Below, piece after piece: positions 1 through 7,301 of a stretch of 10,331 nt of DNA (position 1 is its first letter; each line of letters begins with the position of its first letter). Source of the DNA: Candidatus Omnitrophota bacterium. GTDB lineage: Bacteria; Omnitrophota; Gorgyraeia; Zapsychrales; Fredricksoniimonadaceae. The DNA lies in contig JAEUSC010000413.1 of NCBI GenBank assembly GCA_016789035.1, positions 1 to 10,331 on the forward strand. Reading direction: 5' to 3'. The notes beneath the pieces were generated by a model. The model worked only from the letters and a program-made list of their open reading frames with translations, ran no database searches and was not told where the DNA came from. The translations under genes and the position numbers were made by a program.

Positions 1-28
1 GTATTCGTTTGCTGATGCCAAGGCCCTC

Positions 29-1357
29 ATGGCCCAAGAGCTCAAAAAGCTCCCGCCTTCGGAAAACTGCTATAAGAATCCTTCGGTCAATCGCATAGAA
101 ATTTTTGTTAAAGATATCGATTTGTTGTCTTGGCTTTCCCAGCAATCTTCCAAGACCAAAATTTACGGATCGCATCAAACCGGCCAATATGCCATTGCCG
201 GAGTCGGCGAGGCCATTTGCGTGTCCGGCGAAAAGGTTGATACTCACGACAAGGTCTTTCAGCGCTTGCGTCTTTATCTTCATCCCGAACATAAACGGCT
301 GCAGTTTTATGGCGGATTTTGTTTTGATCAAGAGAATCTGGGGCGGGAATGGGCGCAGTTCGGCGCATATAAATTTGTGGTCCCACAGTTTGAAGTGGCC
401 TTTAAAGACGGTCTCATGATCTTTAGCTGCAATCTTATCGAACATGGCGCGCAGACAAAAACCATGGATCTGGTTTTGAGTGAATTAGAAACATTGCGTT
501 GGGACGGCAAGAATTTGCCGGACGTTCAGGTCAAGCTTGATTCCCGCCGCGATGAACCCACCATTGATGCCTGGCGTAGAAATGTGCATTCCGTATTAAG
601 TGAAATCCGGGATAAAAATTGTGAGAAGGTTGTTCTGGCACGGCGAACGCGTTTCGATTTTAACCGCCCCCTTAATCCCTGGCTTTTGGCCCAGCAGTTG
701 AAAAATGTCACGCCGGGCAGTTATCATTTTTGTTTTCAGTTCGCCGGAGATCGATTGTTTCTGGGGGCTTCACCGGAACGATTATTTTTGCGTGCCGCCC
801 AGGCGGTCGAAAGCGAGGCTCTGGCAGGAACACGCCCGCGCGGAAAGAATGATTCCGATGACAACCGTTTGAAGGGTGAATTAAAATCATCCGGAAAAGA
901 GCAGCATGAACATCGCCTGGTTGTTCAAATGATTGAAGAGGCTTTAAAGCCGTTATGCCAAAAACTCCAAGTTCATCCGCAGGAGATCGTCAGCGTTCCC
1001 AATGGCCACCATTTGCGCACGCGACTTCAAGGTTTGTTAAATGACCATGTTCCTGATGAGGCTATTTTTGCATCGTTACATCCTACGCCCGCCGTCGGAG
1101 GGGTGCCTACGCAAAAAGTATTGGAATTGATAGAGGAGCTGGAGGGCTTCTCCCGCGGTTGGTACAGCGGTGCGATCGGTTACGTGGGTTTGGAGCAAAC
1201 AGAATTTGTGGTGGCCATCCGTTCGGCCATGATCCATGAACGGCAGATGGTTGTATACGCCGGCGCCGGAATTGTGGAAGGATCGGCGGCTAAGGACGAA
1301 TGGCAGGAAATTGAACATAAGATCGGAAATTTCTTGCGTGTATTAAACGCGTCATAA
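29..1357 (+). CDS. menF: Isochorismate synthase (menaquinone pathway, MenF type)
   Basis: Converts chorismate to isochorismate in the cytoplasm, the first committed step of classical menaquinone synthesis. The protein is 442 residues, close to E. coli MenF (about 430). The chorismate-binding domain fills the C-terminal two thirds. Visible blocks are KVVLARRT (200-207), GASPERL (246-252), LAGTRPRG (265-272), KEQHEH, LHPTPAVGG, RGWYSGAIGYVG and AGAGIVEGS. K200 and E250 lie exactly 50 residues apart, as do the general base K190 and general acid E240 of E. coli MenF, which supports isochorismate synthase over salicylate or anthranilate synthase. The start is uncertain: ATG at 29 has a weak AAGG five bases upstream, but the frame is open to the window edge (nine more codons, none a start), so the gene could begin further left. 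Identity is firm because menD follows directly. EntC/DhbC of siderophore synthesis is the alternative, made unlikely by menD. Confidence 0.93.
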   Translation: MAQELKKLPPSENCYKNPSVNRIEIFVKDIDLLSWLSQQSSKTKIYGSHQTGQYAIAGVGEAICVSGEKVDTHDKVFQRLRLYLHPEHKRLQFYGGFCFDQENLGREWAQFGAYKFVVPQFEVAFKDGLMIFSCNLIEHGAQTKTMDLVLSELETLRWDGKNLPDVQVKLDSRRDEPTIDAWRRNVHSVLSEIRDKNCEKVVLARRTRFDFNRPLNPWLLAQQLKNVTPGSYHFCFQFAGDRLFLGASPERLFLRAAQAVESEALAGTRPRGKNDSDDNRLKGELKSSGKEQHEHRLVVQMIEEALKPLCQKLQVHPQEIVSVPNGHHLRTRLQGLLNDHVPDEAIFASLHPTPAVGGVPTQKVLELIEELEGFSRGWYSGAIGYVGLEQTEFVVAIRSAMIHERQMVVYAGAGIVEGSAAKDEWQEIEHKIGNFLRVLNAS

Positions 1358-1363
1358 TTGCGT

Positions 1364-3142
1364 ATGGATTTCTCCAAATCACCCAACATTAATTATCTGT
1401 GGTCTTCGCTTTTGGTCGAAGAACTTGTGCGCTGCGGGGTTGACTATTTTTGCATAGCGCCGGGGTCGCGCTCGGCTCCGCTGGCGGTTGCGGCGGCGCG
1501 CCATTCGAAGGCCAAATGTTTTGTTCATTACGATGAAAGGGGACTGGCATTTCATGCCGTCGGTTTTGCCTCCGTCCGAAAAAAACCGGCAGTTCTGATT
1601 TGCACATCCGGGACCGCGGGGGCTAATTTTTATCCCGCCGTCATTGAGGCTTCCAAGAAGAAAGTCCCTCTGATTGTGCTGACCGCAGACCGTCCGCCGG
1701 AACTTCGTTTTACGGGTGCTCATCAAACGATCGATCAGGTCGGACTCTTTGGGACATTTGTTAAATTTCACATGGACTTGCCGTGTCCGGATCGTTTGAT
1801 TGCACCGGAAATGGTTTTAACGACCGTTGACCAGGCCGTTTATCAGGCCATGAACCATTCGCCGGGTGTTGTGCATCTTAATTGCATGTTCCGTGAACCG
1901 CTGGCCCCTACGGCCGTGGGAGAAAAGTTCGGTTCTTACATTCAAAAGTTGGAAGATTGGAGCAAAGGAGATCAACCCTTCACAACATATTGTAATGCCG
2001 AGGGTTCATCCATTGTGGATCTTGAGAAAAGCATTGTTTCCCGTCTTGAGAAGGTTAGAAATGGATTGATTGTTGTCGGCAAGGTTGATGGCCATGTTCA
2101 GCAGAAAGCTGTGCTTGCCTTGGCTGCTCATTTGGGTTGGCCGGTTTTTGCCGATAGTGCGAGCGGTCTGCGTTTAGGGCAGACAGACAAGCATGTGATC
2201 ACCTATTTCGACCAAATTTTATTGTCGCCAAAATCTGTCGCAAAGCTTTCATTCGATGGTGTTGTACATTTGGGCGGGCGCATGACATCCAAGCGCTACT
2301 ATGAGTTTGTTGCAGGCCTTCCTTTGAAGGAATATATGATGGTCTTAAATCATCCCTTGCGAAATGACCCGGCCCATCAGATCAGTCTTCGCGTGAAGGC
2401 CCCGGTCGGTGCGTTGTGTGAAGCTTTGCTCAAACAGTTAAGGCCGCGAAAAACCAGTCAGGCAGCGTCGTTATTGCTCAATGCTAATCGATTAACAGAT
2501 CAGGTCATGGAAGAGTTTTTCGCATCCGATGATCAGAAGCTCACCGAACCGCGCGTGGCGCGGCTGATTTCCCAGCATATTCCTCAAGACTCGGTTTTGT
2601 TTCTAGCCAACAGCATGCCCATCCGCGATGTGGAATTTTACGCGGATTTTAAAGGCTCTGCCGTGGATGTTTTCGGTAACCGCGGGGCCAGCGGAATCGA
2701 TGGGCTCGTGGCATCCGCCTGTGGTGTAAGCCGTGGGAAGGACCGTCCTGTCACGATTTTGATTGGCGATTTGGCACTGCTGCATGATCTGAATTCGTTG
2801 AGTATGTTGAAAGCCTTGTCTCAGCCCATGGTTATTGTGGCGGTGAATAACAACGGCGGCGGCATCTTTTCTTTCCTGCCGATCGCACAACAAGACGACG
2901 TCTTTGAAAAATGTTTTGGCACTCCACACGGTCTTTCATTTGAAGCTGCGGCAGTTCTATTTGGTTTGTCATATGTTCAGCCAGATTCTCCCCAGGAATT
3001 TATCAAGGCCTATCGGGCGGCTTTCGAAGGCCGCCGGGCGACACTCATTGAAGTCACGACGTCCCGAAGTCACAACTTAGCTGTTCACAAAATCCTGCAG
3101 GATAAGATTAAAAGTGCTGTTGAATTATCATTTGCACAATAA
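1364..3142 (+). CDS. menD: SEPHCHC synthase MenD (thiamine diphosphate enzyme)
   Basis: Condenses isochorismate with 2-oxoglutarate, releasing CO2, to make 2-succinyl-5-enolpyruvyl-6-hydroxy-3-cyclohexene-1-carboxylate, the second step of menaquinone synthesis. With ATG 1364 the protein is 592 residues, slightly longer than E. coli MenD (556). Known E. coli active-site residues can be matched by eye: S32/R33 to S35/R36 in APGSRSAPL, E55 to E58 in YDERGL, R107 to R110 in TADRPPE, Q118 to Q121, K292/R293 to K310/R311, S391/R395 to S417/R421 in NSMPIRD, and R413/I418 to R440/I445 in NRGASGID. The ThDP/Mg motif begins at G468-D469 and ends in NNNGGGIF. All key residues are present, so the enzyme should be active. 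A TTG at 1358, directly after the menF stop, is an alternative start giving two more residues. Neither start has a clear Shine-Dalgarno, so translation is probably coupled to menF. Confidence 0.97.
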   Translation: MDFSKSPNINYLWSSLLVEELVRCGVDYFCIAPGSRSAPLAVAAARHSKAKCFVHYDERGLAFHAVGFASVRKKPAVLICTSGTAGANFYPAVIEASKKKVPLIVLTADRPPELRFTGAHQTIDQVGLFGTFVKFHMDLPCPDRLIAPEMVLTTVDQAVYQAMNHSPGVVHLNCMFREPLAPTAVGEKFGSYIQKLEDWSKGDQPFTTYCNAEGSSIVDLEKSIVSRLEKVRNGLIVVGKVDGHVQQKAVLALAAHLGWPVFADSASGLRLGQTDKHVITYFDQILLSPKSVAKLSFDGVVHLGGRMTSKRYYEFVAGLPLKEYMMVLNHPLRNDPAHQISLRVKAPVGALCEALLKQLRPRKTSQAASLLLNANRLTDQVMEEFFASDDQKLTEPRVARLISQHIPQDSVLFLANSMPIRDVEFYADFKGSAVDVFGNRGASGIDGLVASACGVSRGKDRPVTILIGDLALLHDLNSLSMLKALSQPMVIVAVNNNGGGIFSFLPIAQQDDVFEKCFGTPHGLSFEAAAVLFGLSYVQPDSPQEFIKAYRAAFEGRRATLIEVTTSRSHNLAVHKILQDKIKSAVELSFAQ

Positions 3143-3163
3143 GGCCATCTAAAAAAGTAAATT

Positions 3164-4525
3164 ATGTCCACTAACGCAACCAGCCCCATCGATGAATTTC
3201 GTTATATTGATTATAACCAGGAATTTTCATCGGCTTTTGAACTGATGGAGCATACCTGCACCAACCTTTTTGTGACGGGACGTGCCGGAACAGGGAAGTC
3301 GACCCTCCTTCAGTATTTTCGCCACAAGACCATGAAGAATGTTGCTGTGCTTGCGCCCACCGGTGTGGCGGCCATTAACGTCAAAGGGCAGACCATCCAT
3401 TCTTTTTTTATGTTCCGTCCGGACATCACTCCCGATACTGTTGATGAAATTTATGTGATCAAGAAAAAGCGGGAGATTTATTCCAAGCTTGAAGTGCTGG
3501 TCATCGATGAGATCTCCATGGTCAGGGCGGACCTTTTGGATTGCATTGATATGTTTCTGCGATTGCACGGCCCTAAGCCCACCCGGCCTTTTGGCGGGGT
3601 ACAGATGGTTTTTTTCGGCGATTTGTATCAGCTTCCGCCGGTGGTTCGTTTTAACGAACAGGGGATTTTCAAAACAATTTATAAGACCCATTATTTTTTT
3701 GGGGCCAGGGTGTTTGAAAATTTTGATTTTAAAGTTTTGGAGCTCAGAGAAATTTACCGTCAGAAAGACGAGCGGTTCATCCAAATCCTTAATGCCATTC
3801 GCCATAATACGCTTACGGTTGACGATTTGAAAATCCTCAACGGGCGTTTTGTGCGCGACGTAAAGATCGAATCTGATGATTTCTTTGTTTCATTGACTAC
3901 GACCAATGAGCTGGCCGAAAAGATCAATGGGGAAAGGCTTTCGCAGTTGCCGGGGGACGGTTTTAAATCTTCAGGGACTGTGTCTGGTGAGTTTGAAAAG
4001 AAAAATTTGCCCACCCAGCAGCTGTTAGAATTGAAAGTCGGTGCTCAGGTGATGATGCTAACCAATGATCCGGAAAAACGATGGGTTAACGGCACCATCG
4101 GCAAGGTGGTGGAAATTTACGAAAATGCGGCAGGCAAGGATGTTGTTCTTGTGAAACTTGCCGACGGGTCAAGAGTCGATGTTCAAAGCTACACATGGGA
4201 AATTTTTCAGTTTTATTATGACGAAGAGATTGAATCGCTTTCCTCACGCGTGGTGGGATATTTTTCCCAATTTCCGATCAAGCTGGCCTGGGCTGTGACG
4301 ATTCACAAATCTCAAGGAAAGACATTTGAGAAGGTCGTTCTGGATTTAGGCAGGGGCACATTTGCTTATGGTCAACTGTATGTGGCCTTAAGCCGATGCA
4401 CATCGCTTGAAGGGCTTGTTTTGCGCCAGCCGATAGAACGCCGTCACGTGCTTTTGGATCAGGGGATTAGAGATTTCTTTAAACGGATGGAAAACCCACG
4501 GCTACCGGAACTGTCAAAGGATTAG
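3164..4525 (+). CDS. Pif1/RecD-like superfamily 1B DNA helicase
   Basis: A predicted ATP-dependent 5'-3' DNA helicase of 453 residues, the size of compact bacterial Pif1 proteins. Motifs appear in order: Walker A VTGRAGTGKST (37-47), motif Ia APTGVAAINVKG (from 64) and GQTIHSFF, Walker B VIDEISM (113-119), and motif III FFGDLYQLPPV (from 151). ELREIYRQ, VTIHKSQGKTF (from 378) and YVALSRCTS (from 406, with the R411 arginine typical of motif VI) follow. This gives a full helicase core with no obvious extra N- or C-terminal domain. Pif1-family enzymes act in replication and recombination and can unwind G-quadruplexes; that role here is inferred from the family. The gene starts 21 bases after menD and ends one base before the next gene, so it is probably co-transcribed with the menaquinone genes, with which it has no known link. 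The ATG at 3164 lacks a strong Shine-Dalgarno. A stand-alone RecD2 is less likely because that protein is much larger. Confidence 0.88.
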   Translation: MSTNATSPIDEFRYIDYNQEFSSAFELMEHTCTNLFVTGRAGTGKSTLLQYFRHKTMKNVAVLAPTGVAAINVKGQTIHSFFMFRPDITPDTVDEIYVIKKKREIYSKLEVLVIDEISMVRADLLDCIDMFLRLHGPKPTRPFGGVQMVFFGDLYQLPPVVRFNEQGIFKTIYKTHYFFGARVFENFDFKVLELREIYRQKDERFIQILNAIRHNTLTVDDLKILNGRFVRDVKIESDDFFVSLTTTNELAEKINGERLSQLPGDGFKSSGTVSGEFEKKNLPTQQLLELKVGAQVMMLTNDPEKRWVNGTIGKVVEIYENAAGKDVVLVKLADGSRVDVQSYTWEIFQFYYDEEIESLSSRVVGYFSQFPIKLAWAVTIHKSQGKTFEKVVLDLGRGTFAYGQLYVALSRCTSLEGLVLRQPIERRHVLLDQGIRDFFKRMENPRLPELSKD

Positions 4526-4526
4526 A

Positions 4527-6722
4527 ATGGTAACGCACGCGCTGAGTTTTATTACTTTTCTGGCGGCGTTTCTTTTGTTTGAAATTGAGTTTATTATTGC
4601 CAAGATTTTTCTGCCTGCTTACGGAGGCAGTTTTTTTGTTTGGGGCGCGTGCATCGTATTTTTTCAGGCTGTCCTCCTGTTAGGTTATGGGTTTGCCCAC
4701 CGATTTATTGGATGGTTGGGTCTGAAACGCTACCTTTATGGCCACGCGCTTCTGTTAGTCCTGCCTTTGCTGGTTTTTCCGGGCAGGGAATTAAAGAGCC
4801 TCGTTGTCAATCCTTCATTGCCATTGGTGGTTGATGTCTTTTGGAAATTGGCCATTTCCATCGGTCCGGTATTTTTTGTGCTTTCCACGATGAGCATTGT
4901 CACGCAGGTCTGGATGTCTCAGACCCGGGCTGATATCCGCGTTAATCCCTACCGGTTGTACGCCGTTTCAAACCTGGGTTCGTTTATTGCGCTTTTTAGT
5001 TATCCTTTCCTGATTGAATACCAAATGGATATTTCTTCACAGTTGATGTTTTGGCGCTATTGCTACTTTTTGCTGGTTGTTCTTAATTGCGCTGCTGTGT
5101 TTATGATTCCTGTGACAGAGGGTGCCGTCCGTTCGAAAAACGATTCGCCGGTCAAGAAGGAAAAGGTGTTGCGTTGGGTGTTCCTAGGCGCGGGCGGTTC
5201 GATGATGTTTTTATCGGTCAGTAATCTGATTACTTTCGAGCTTCCGCCAGTACCTTTGTTCTGGATATTTCCGTTAAGTATTTATCTTCTTTCGTTCGTT
5301 TTAAATTTTAAAAAGGAACCGTGGTGTCCGCGATGGATGGTTACACAGATTGCGCCGATTTTGGGACTGTCCGCGCTATTCTATTTTTTAATCCAAAAGT
5401 ATGAGCTGCCGCCGCTGCTGGAGTTCTCACTTTTTTTGGGCATCCTTTTTTGCATATGCATGTATTGCCAGAACAGGCTTATTGAAGCTAAGCCAAGCAA
5501 TGAAGGCGATTTAACGGGGTTTTATTTTTTGATTTCTATGGGGAGTTTTTTGGGTGCGATCGCCACAACGTGGATCATTCCGTTGGTTTCTGTTTCCATG
5601 GTGGAGTATTTGTGCGCGTTATTGTTGATCTCCCTGGCAACGCTAAATGATGGTGCCAGGCCCGTCTTTTCGGCTAGGGCATTACGAGTCGTGATTTATT
5701 TGAATCTGCTGTATTACGTTTGGAGCGCCATGTTTGTTTCCTTTAATGTACTGGCGGTTGGCATACTAATTTTTTTAAGCTGGAAAACCTACCAATATTT
5801 AGGCGGTTTTCGCTATGGAGTAGTGGCTTGCCTTTTGCTGCTTTTTATCTTTTCTCCAGCTCAGGATTACATGTGGGATAGAAAGTCCACTGAAAATACC
5901 TGGCGGCTGCGCAATTACTACGGTATCCATGAAGTCGTAGATTCTTCAGACGTCCGTTGGCTCTATCACGGACGCACAGTGCATGGTGGTCAATATTTAT
6001 CCAAGGAAAAGCAGCATCAGCCCATTACCTATTACGGCCCTCATTCAGGAATTTGGGATCTAATGAAGATTCAAGGACAGGCGGTTCGCAAGGCGGCGAT
6101 TATCGGCCTGGGAACGGGAAGCATGGCGTCCTATTTTGATGAGAACCAATCGCTGGATATTTTTGAGCTGGACCCTGACGTTTTAAGGATCGCCCACGAG
6201 AAATTTACTTTCCTCAAACATAATCGTTCTCCAAAACGATTTTTTATTGGAGACGCACGCCTTTCGATGCAGGCCTTTGGCCGGCAGGATTATGATGTGA
6301 TCGTGATCGATGCCTTTGGAGGCGATGCCATTCCCGTTCATCTGATTACCAAAGAAGTTTTTAAAGAATATCAGTCTCATTTGCGTCCCGGCGGCGGGAT
6401 CCTTGTGCATGTATCCAATCGTTATGTGAATCTTATTCCGGTGATAGCGAACGTGGCAGATAGTCTGGGAGCGGCCATGACCTTTAAAATCAGCCAATCG
6501 AGAGGTGAACATCTGGTAACGTCCAGTTGGATTCTAATTTCATGGAATCGAGAATTGATTCAAAAGATTTCTCAGACAGAAGGATGGCGGGGTATGGAGG
6601 CTGTTTTATGGGAGGGCCGTACATGGACAGACCAATACTCCAGCATCTTGCCTTTTATGCGTCTGGATTATTTGCTATCAAGCTTAAAGACATTCCGTTT
6701 ATTTTCCTGGGAGCTTTTTTAG
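4527..6722 (+). CDS. Fused multi-pass membrane protein / spermidine synthase-like protein
   Basis: A 731-residue protein of the type usually annotated as fused MFS/spermidine synthase. Residues 1 to about 445 are very hydrophobic, with roughly a dozen likely membrane helices. From about residue 450 there is a soluble Rossmann methyltransferase-like domain. It shows GLGTGS (527-532), ELDPD (547-551), GDAR (575-578) and DAFGGDAIPVHLIT (from D595). Conventional spermidine synthases have a D-x-x-D active-site pair here (for example DSSDP). In this protein D595 and D600 are five apart, so polyamine synthesis cannot be assumed. The end of the domain, WTDQYSSIL, resembles the usual end of this fusion family, so no frameshift is suspected. 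The start ATG 4527 has AAAGGA (4516-4521) five bases upstream, inside the end of the helicase gene, and only one base separates the two genes. The true substrate is unknown. An aminopropyltransferase or another transferase acting at the inner membrane is an inference. Confidence 0.85.
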   Translation: MVTHALSFITFLAAFLLFEIEFIIAKIFLPAYGGSFFVWGACIVFFQAVLLLGYGFAHRFIGWLGLKRYLYGHALLLVLPLLVFPGRELKSLVVNPSLPLVVDVFWKLAISIGPVFFVLSTMSIVTQVWMSQTRADIRVNPYRLYAVSNLGSFIALFSYPFLIEYQMDISSQLMFWRYCYFLLVVLNCAAVFMIPVTEGAVRSKNDSPVKKEKVLRWVFLGAGGSMMFLSVSNLITFELPPVPLFWIFPLSIYLLSFVLNFKKEPWCPRWMVTQIAPILGLSALFYFLIQKYELPPLLEFSLFLGILFCICMYCQNRLIEAKPSNEGDLTGFYFLISMGSFLGAIATTWIIPLVSVSMVEYLCALLLISLATLNDGARPVFSARALRVVIYLNLLYYVWSAMFVSFNVLAVGILIFLSWKTYQYLGGFRYGVVACLLLLFIFSPAQDYMWDRKSTENTWRLRNYYGIHEVVDSSDVRWLYHGRTVHGGQYLSKEKQHQPITYYGPHSGIWDLMKIQGQAVRKAAIIGLGTGSMASYFDENQSLDIFELDPDVLRIAHEKFTFLKHNRSPKRFFIGDARLSMQAFGRQDYDVIVIDAFGGDAIPVHLITKEVFKEYQSHLRPGGGILVHVSNRYVNLIPVIANVADSLGAAMTFKISQSRGEHLVTSSWILISWNRELIQKISQTEGWRGMEAVLWEGRTWTDQYSSILPFMRLDYLLSSLKTFRLFSWELF

Positions 6723-6751
6723 ACTTGAGGAAATAGTTGCGTCGGATCATG

Positions 6752-6760
6752 TGATATAAT
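6752..6760 (+). promoter_or_regulatory. Extended -10 promoter element for the cysteine-rich protein/MscS unit
   Basis: The gap after the spermidine-synthase-like gene contains TGATATAAT, a perfect extended -10 (TG-N-TATAAT). No good -35 is seen at 16-18 bases upstream. TTGCGT at 6737-6742 is only 12 bases away, too close. Extended -10 promoters of the primary sigma factor can work without a -35. Transcription would start near 6767, giving a short leader of about 25 bases before the next gene. An AT-rich near-palindrome, GATTT-tt-AAATC (6766-6777), sits at the predicted transcript start. Confidence 0.55.
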
Positions 6761-6777
6761 CAGCGGATTTTTAAATC

Positions 6778-6785
6778 TAAGGAGG
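6778..6785 (+). promoter_or_regulatory. Strong Shine-Dalgarno deciding the start of the cysteine-rich protein
   Basis: TAAGGAGG is a near-perfect match to the anti-Shine-Dalgarno of 16S rRNA. It lies seven bases before ATG 6793 but only four before the in-frame GTG 6790, so ATG 6793 is preferred. It is among the best ribosome binding sites in the window and suggests good expression of the downstream gene. Confidence 0.7.
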
Positions 6786-6792
6786 GCGCGTG

Positions 6793-7248
6793 ATGAAGAG
6801 GATTGTCGTTCTTTTAGTTTTCTTATGTTTGTTGGCTAGCGGATCCTCGCAAGCGCAGGAAGCCTGCGGAATCGAAAATTGTCACGGCATCGATATAAGC
6901 TGCGGCCCGAACGTACCGGAAGCTTGTACACAGATGTATGCGCTAGGGGATTTTTGCCGTGATTATGCACGCTGCGAAAGACTCGCTGGCAAATGCCGTT
7001 TGGTCGAAAACCCGACTTTTGACAGTTGTGTAGCGTGTGTCCGTAAATGCATGGATGCTCATGCCAATGATCCGGTTGAATCTTTCAACTGCGAGGCCAC
7101 GTGTCGGGATCAAATTGAGGCAATCCTTGATACACAAAAGACCGGTCAAGAAAAAACCGGTTCACGTTCGGATGCCGGTGGCTCTGCCGATACCACGGCA
7201 GGTTTTCAGAACGCTGCAGAAGGGGATTTAGGATCACCTTGCTTGTGA
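6793..7248 (+). CDS. Exported cysteine-rich protein with twin CX3C motif, unknown function
   Basis: Not recognised as a known family. It is 151 residues. Residues 1-21 look like a Sec signal peptide: MKR, a hydrophobic core VVLLVFLCLL, then a likely cleavage after SQA (21). C12 in the core is not in a normal lipobox, so a lipoprotein is unlikely. The mature part has 13 cysteines: 12 between residues 25 and 104 (25, 30, 37, 45, 55, 61, 68, 79, 82, 86, 100, 104) and one next to the end (150). C82-x3-C86-x13-C100-x3-C104 is a twin CX3C arrangement, which elsewhere forms a disulfide-locked helical hairpin. Residues from about 116 to 149 are a Gly/Ser/Thr/Ala-rich, probably disordered tail. A disulfide-rich periplasmic or secreted protein is inferred; metal binding is possible. 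It has its own promoter motif and strong Shine-Dalgarno, and lies 53 bases before the MscS channel gene. GTG 6790 would add one residue. Confidence 0.8.
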   Translation: MKRIVVLLVFLCLLASGSSQAQEACGIENCHGIDISCGPNVPEACTQMYALGDFCRDYARCERLAGKCRLVENPTFDSCVACVRKCMDAHANDPVESFNCEATCRDQIEAILDTQKTGQEKTGSRSDAGGSADTTAGFQNAAEGDLGSPCL

Positions 7249-7250
7249 TC
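7232..7250 (+). other. Small hairpin overlapping the stop codon of the cysteine-rich protein gene
   Basis: GATCAC (7232-7237) and GTGATC (7245-7250) form a perfect six-base-pair stem around a seven-base loop, spanning the TGA stop at 7246-7248. No T-run follows, so it is not a typical intrinsic terminator. It might protect or tune the transcript between the cysteine-rich gene and the channel gene, or it may be chance. Confidence 0.35.
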
Positions 7251-7287
7251 TAAGCGGTAATGGTTGTGAGTTAACAAGGAACTTTTT

Positions 7288-7293
7288 AGGAGG
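7288..7293 (+). promoter_or_regulatory. Shine-Dalgarno of the MscS channel gene
   Basis: AGGAGG lies eight bases before ATG 7302 and fixes that start. The ATG directly after it at 7294 runs into a stop after three codons and cannot be the start of the channel. Confidence 0.65.
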
Positions 7294-7301
7294 ATGGTGA
7301 C

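Noticed and set aside
1379..1771. A 130-codon minus-strand open frame opposite the start of menD.
   Set aside because: The opposite strand encodes conserved MenD active-site residues, and the minus-strand product is rich in Arg and Asn with no recognisable motif.
3227..3805. A 192-codon open frame on the minus strand inside the helicase gene.
   Set aside because: It lies opposite a gene with every helicase motif intact, shows no recognisable domain, and is best explained as a shadow of the real frame.
6527..6736. A + strand open frame overlapping the end of the spermidine-synthase-like gene, considered as a possible frameshift or small gene.
   Set aside because: The main frame keeps the WTDQYSSIL ending typical of the family through to its stop, so no frameshift is needed. 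The overlapping frame has no clear Shine-Dalgarno.
7231..7244. GGATCACCTTGCTT resembles the 3' end of 16S rRNA (GGATCACCTCCTT).
   Set aside because: The resemblance covers about a dozen bases, with no further 16S sequence upstream. It lies in the coding frame of the cysteine-rich protein and is most likely chance.
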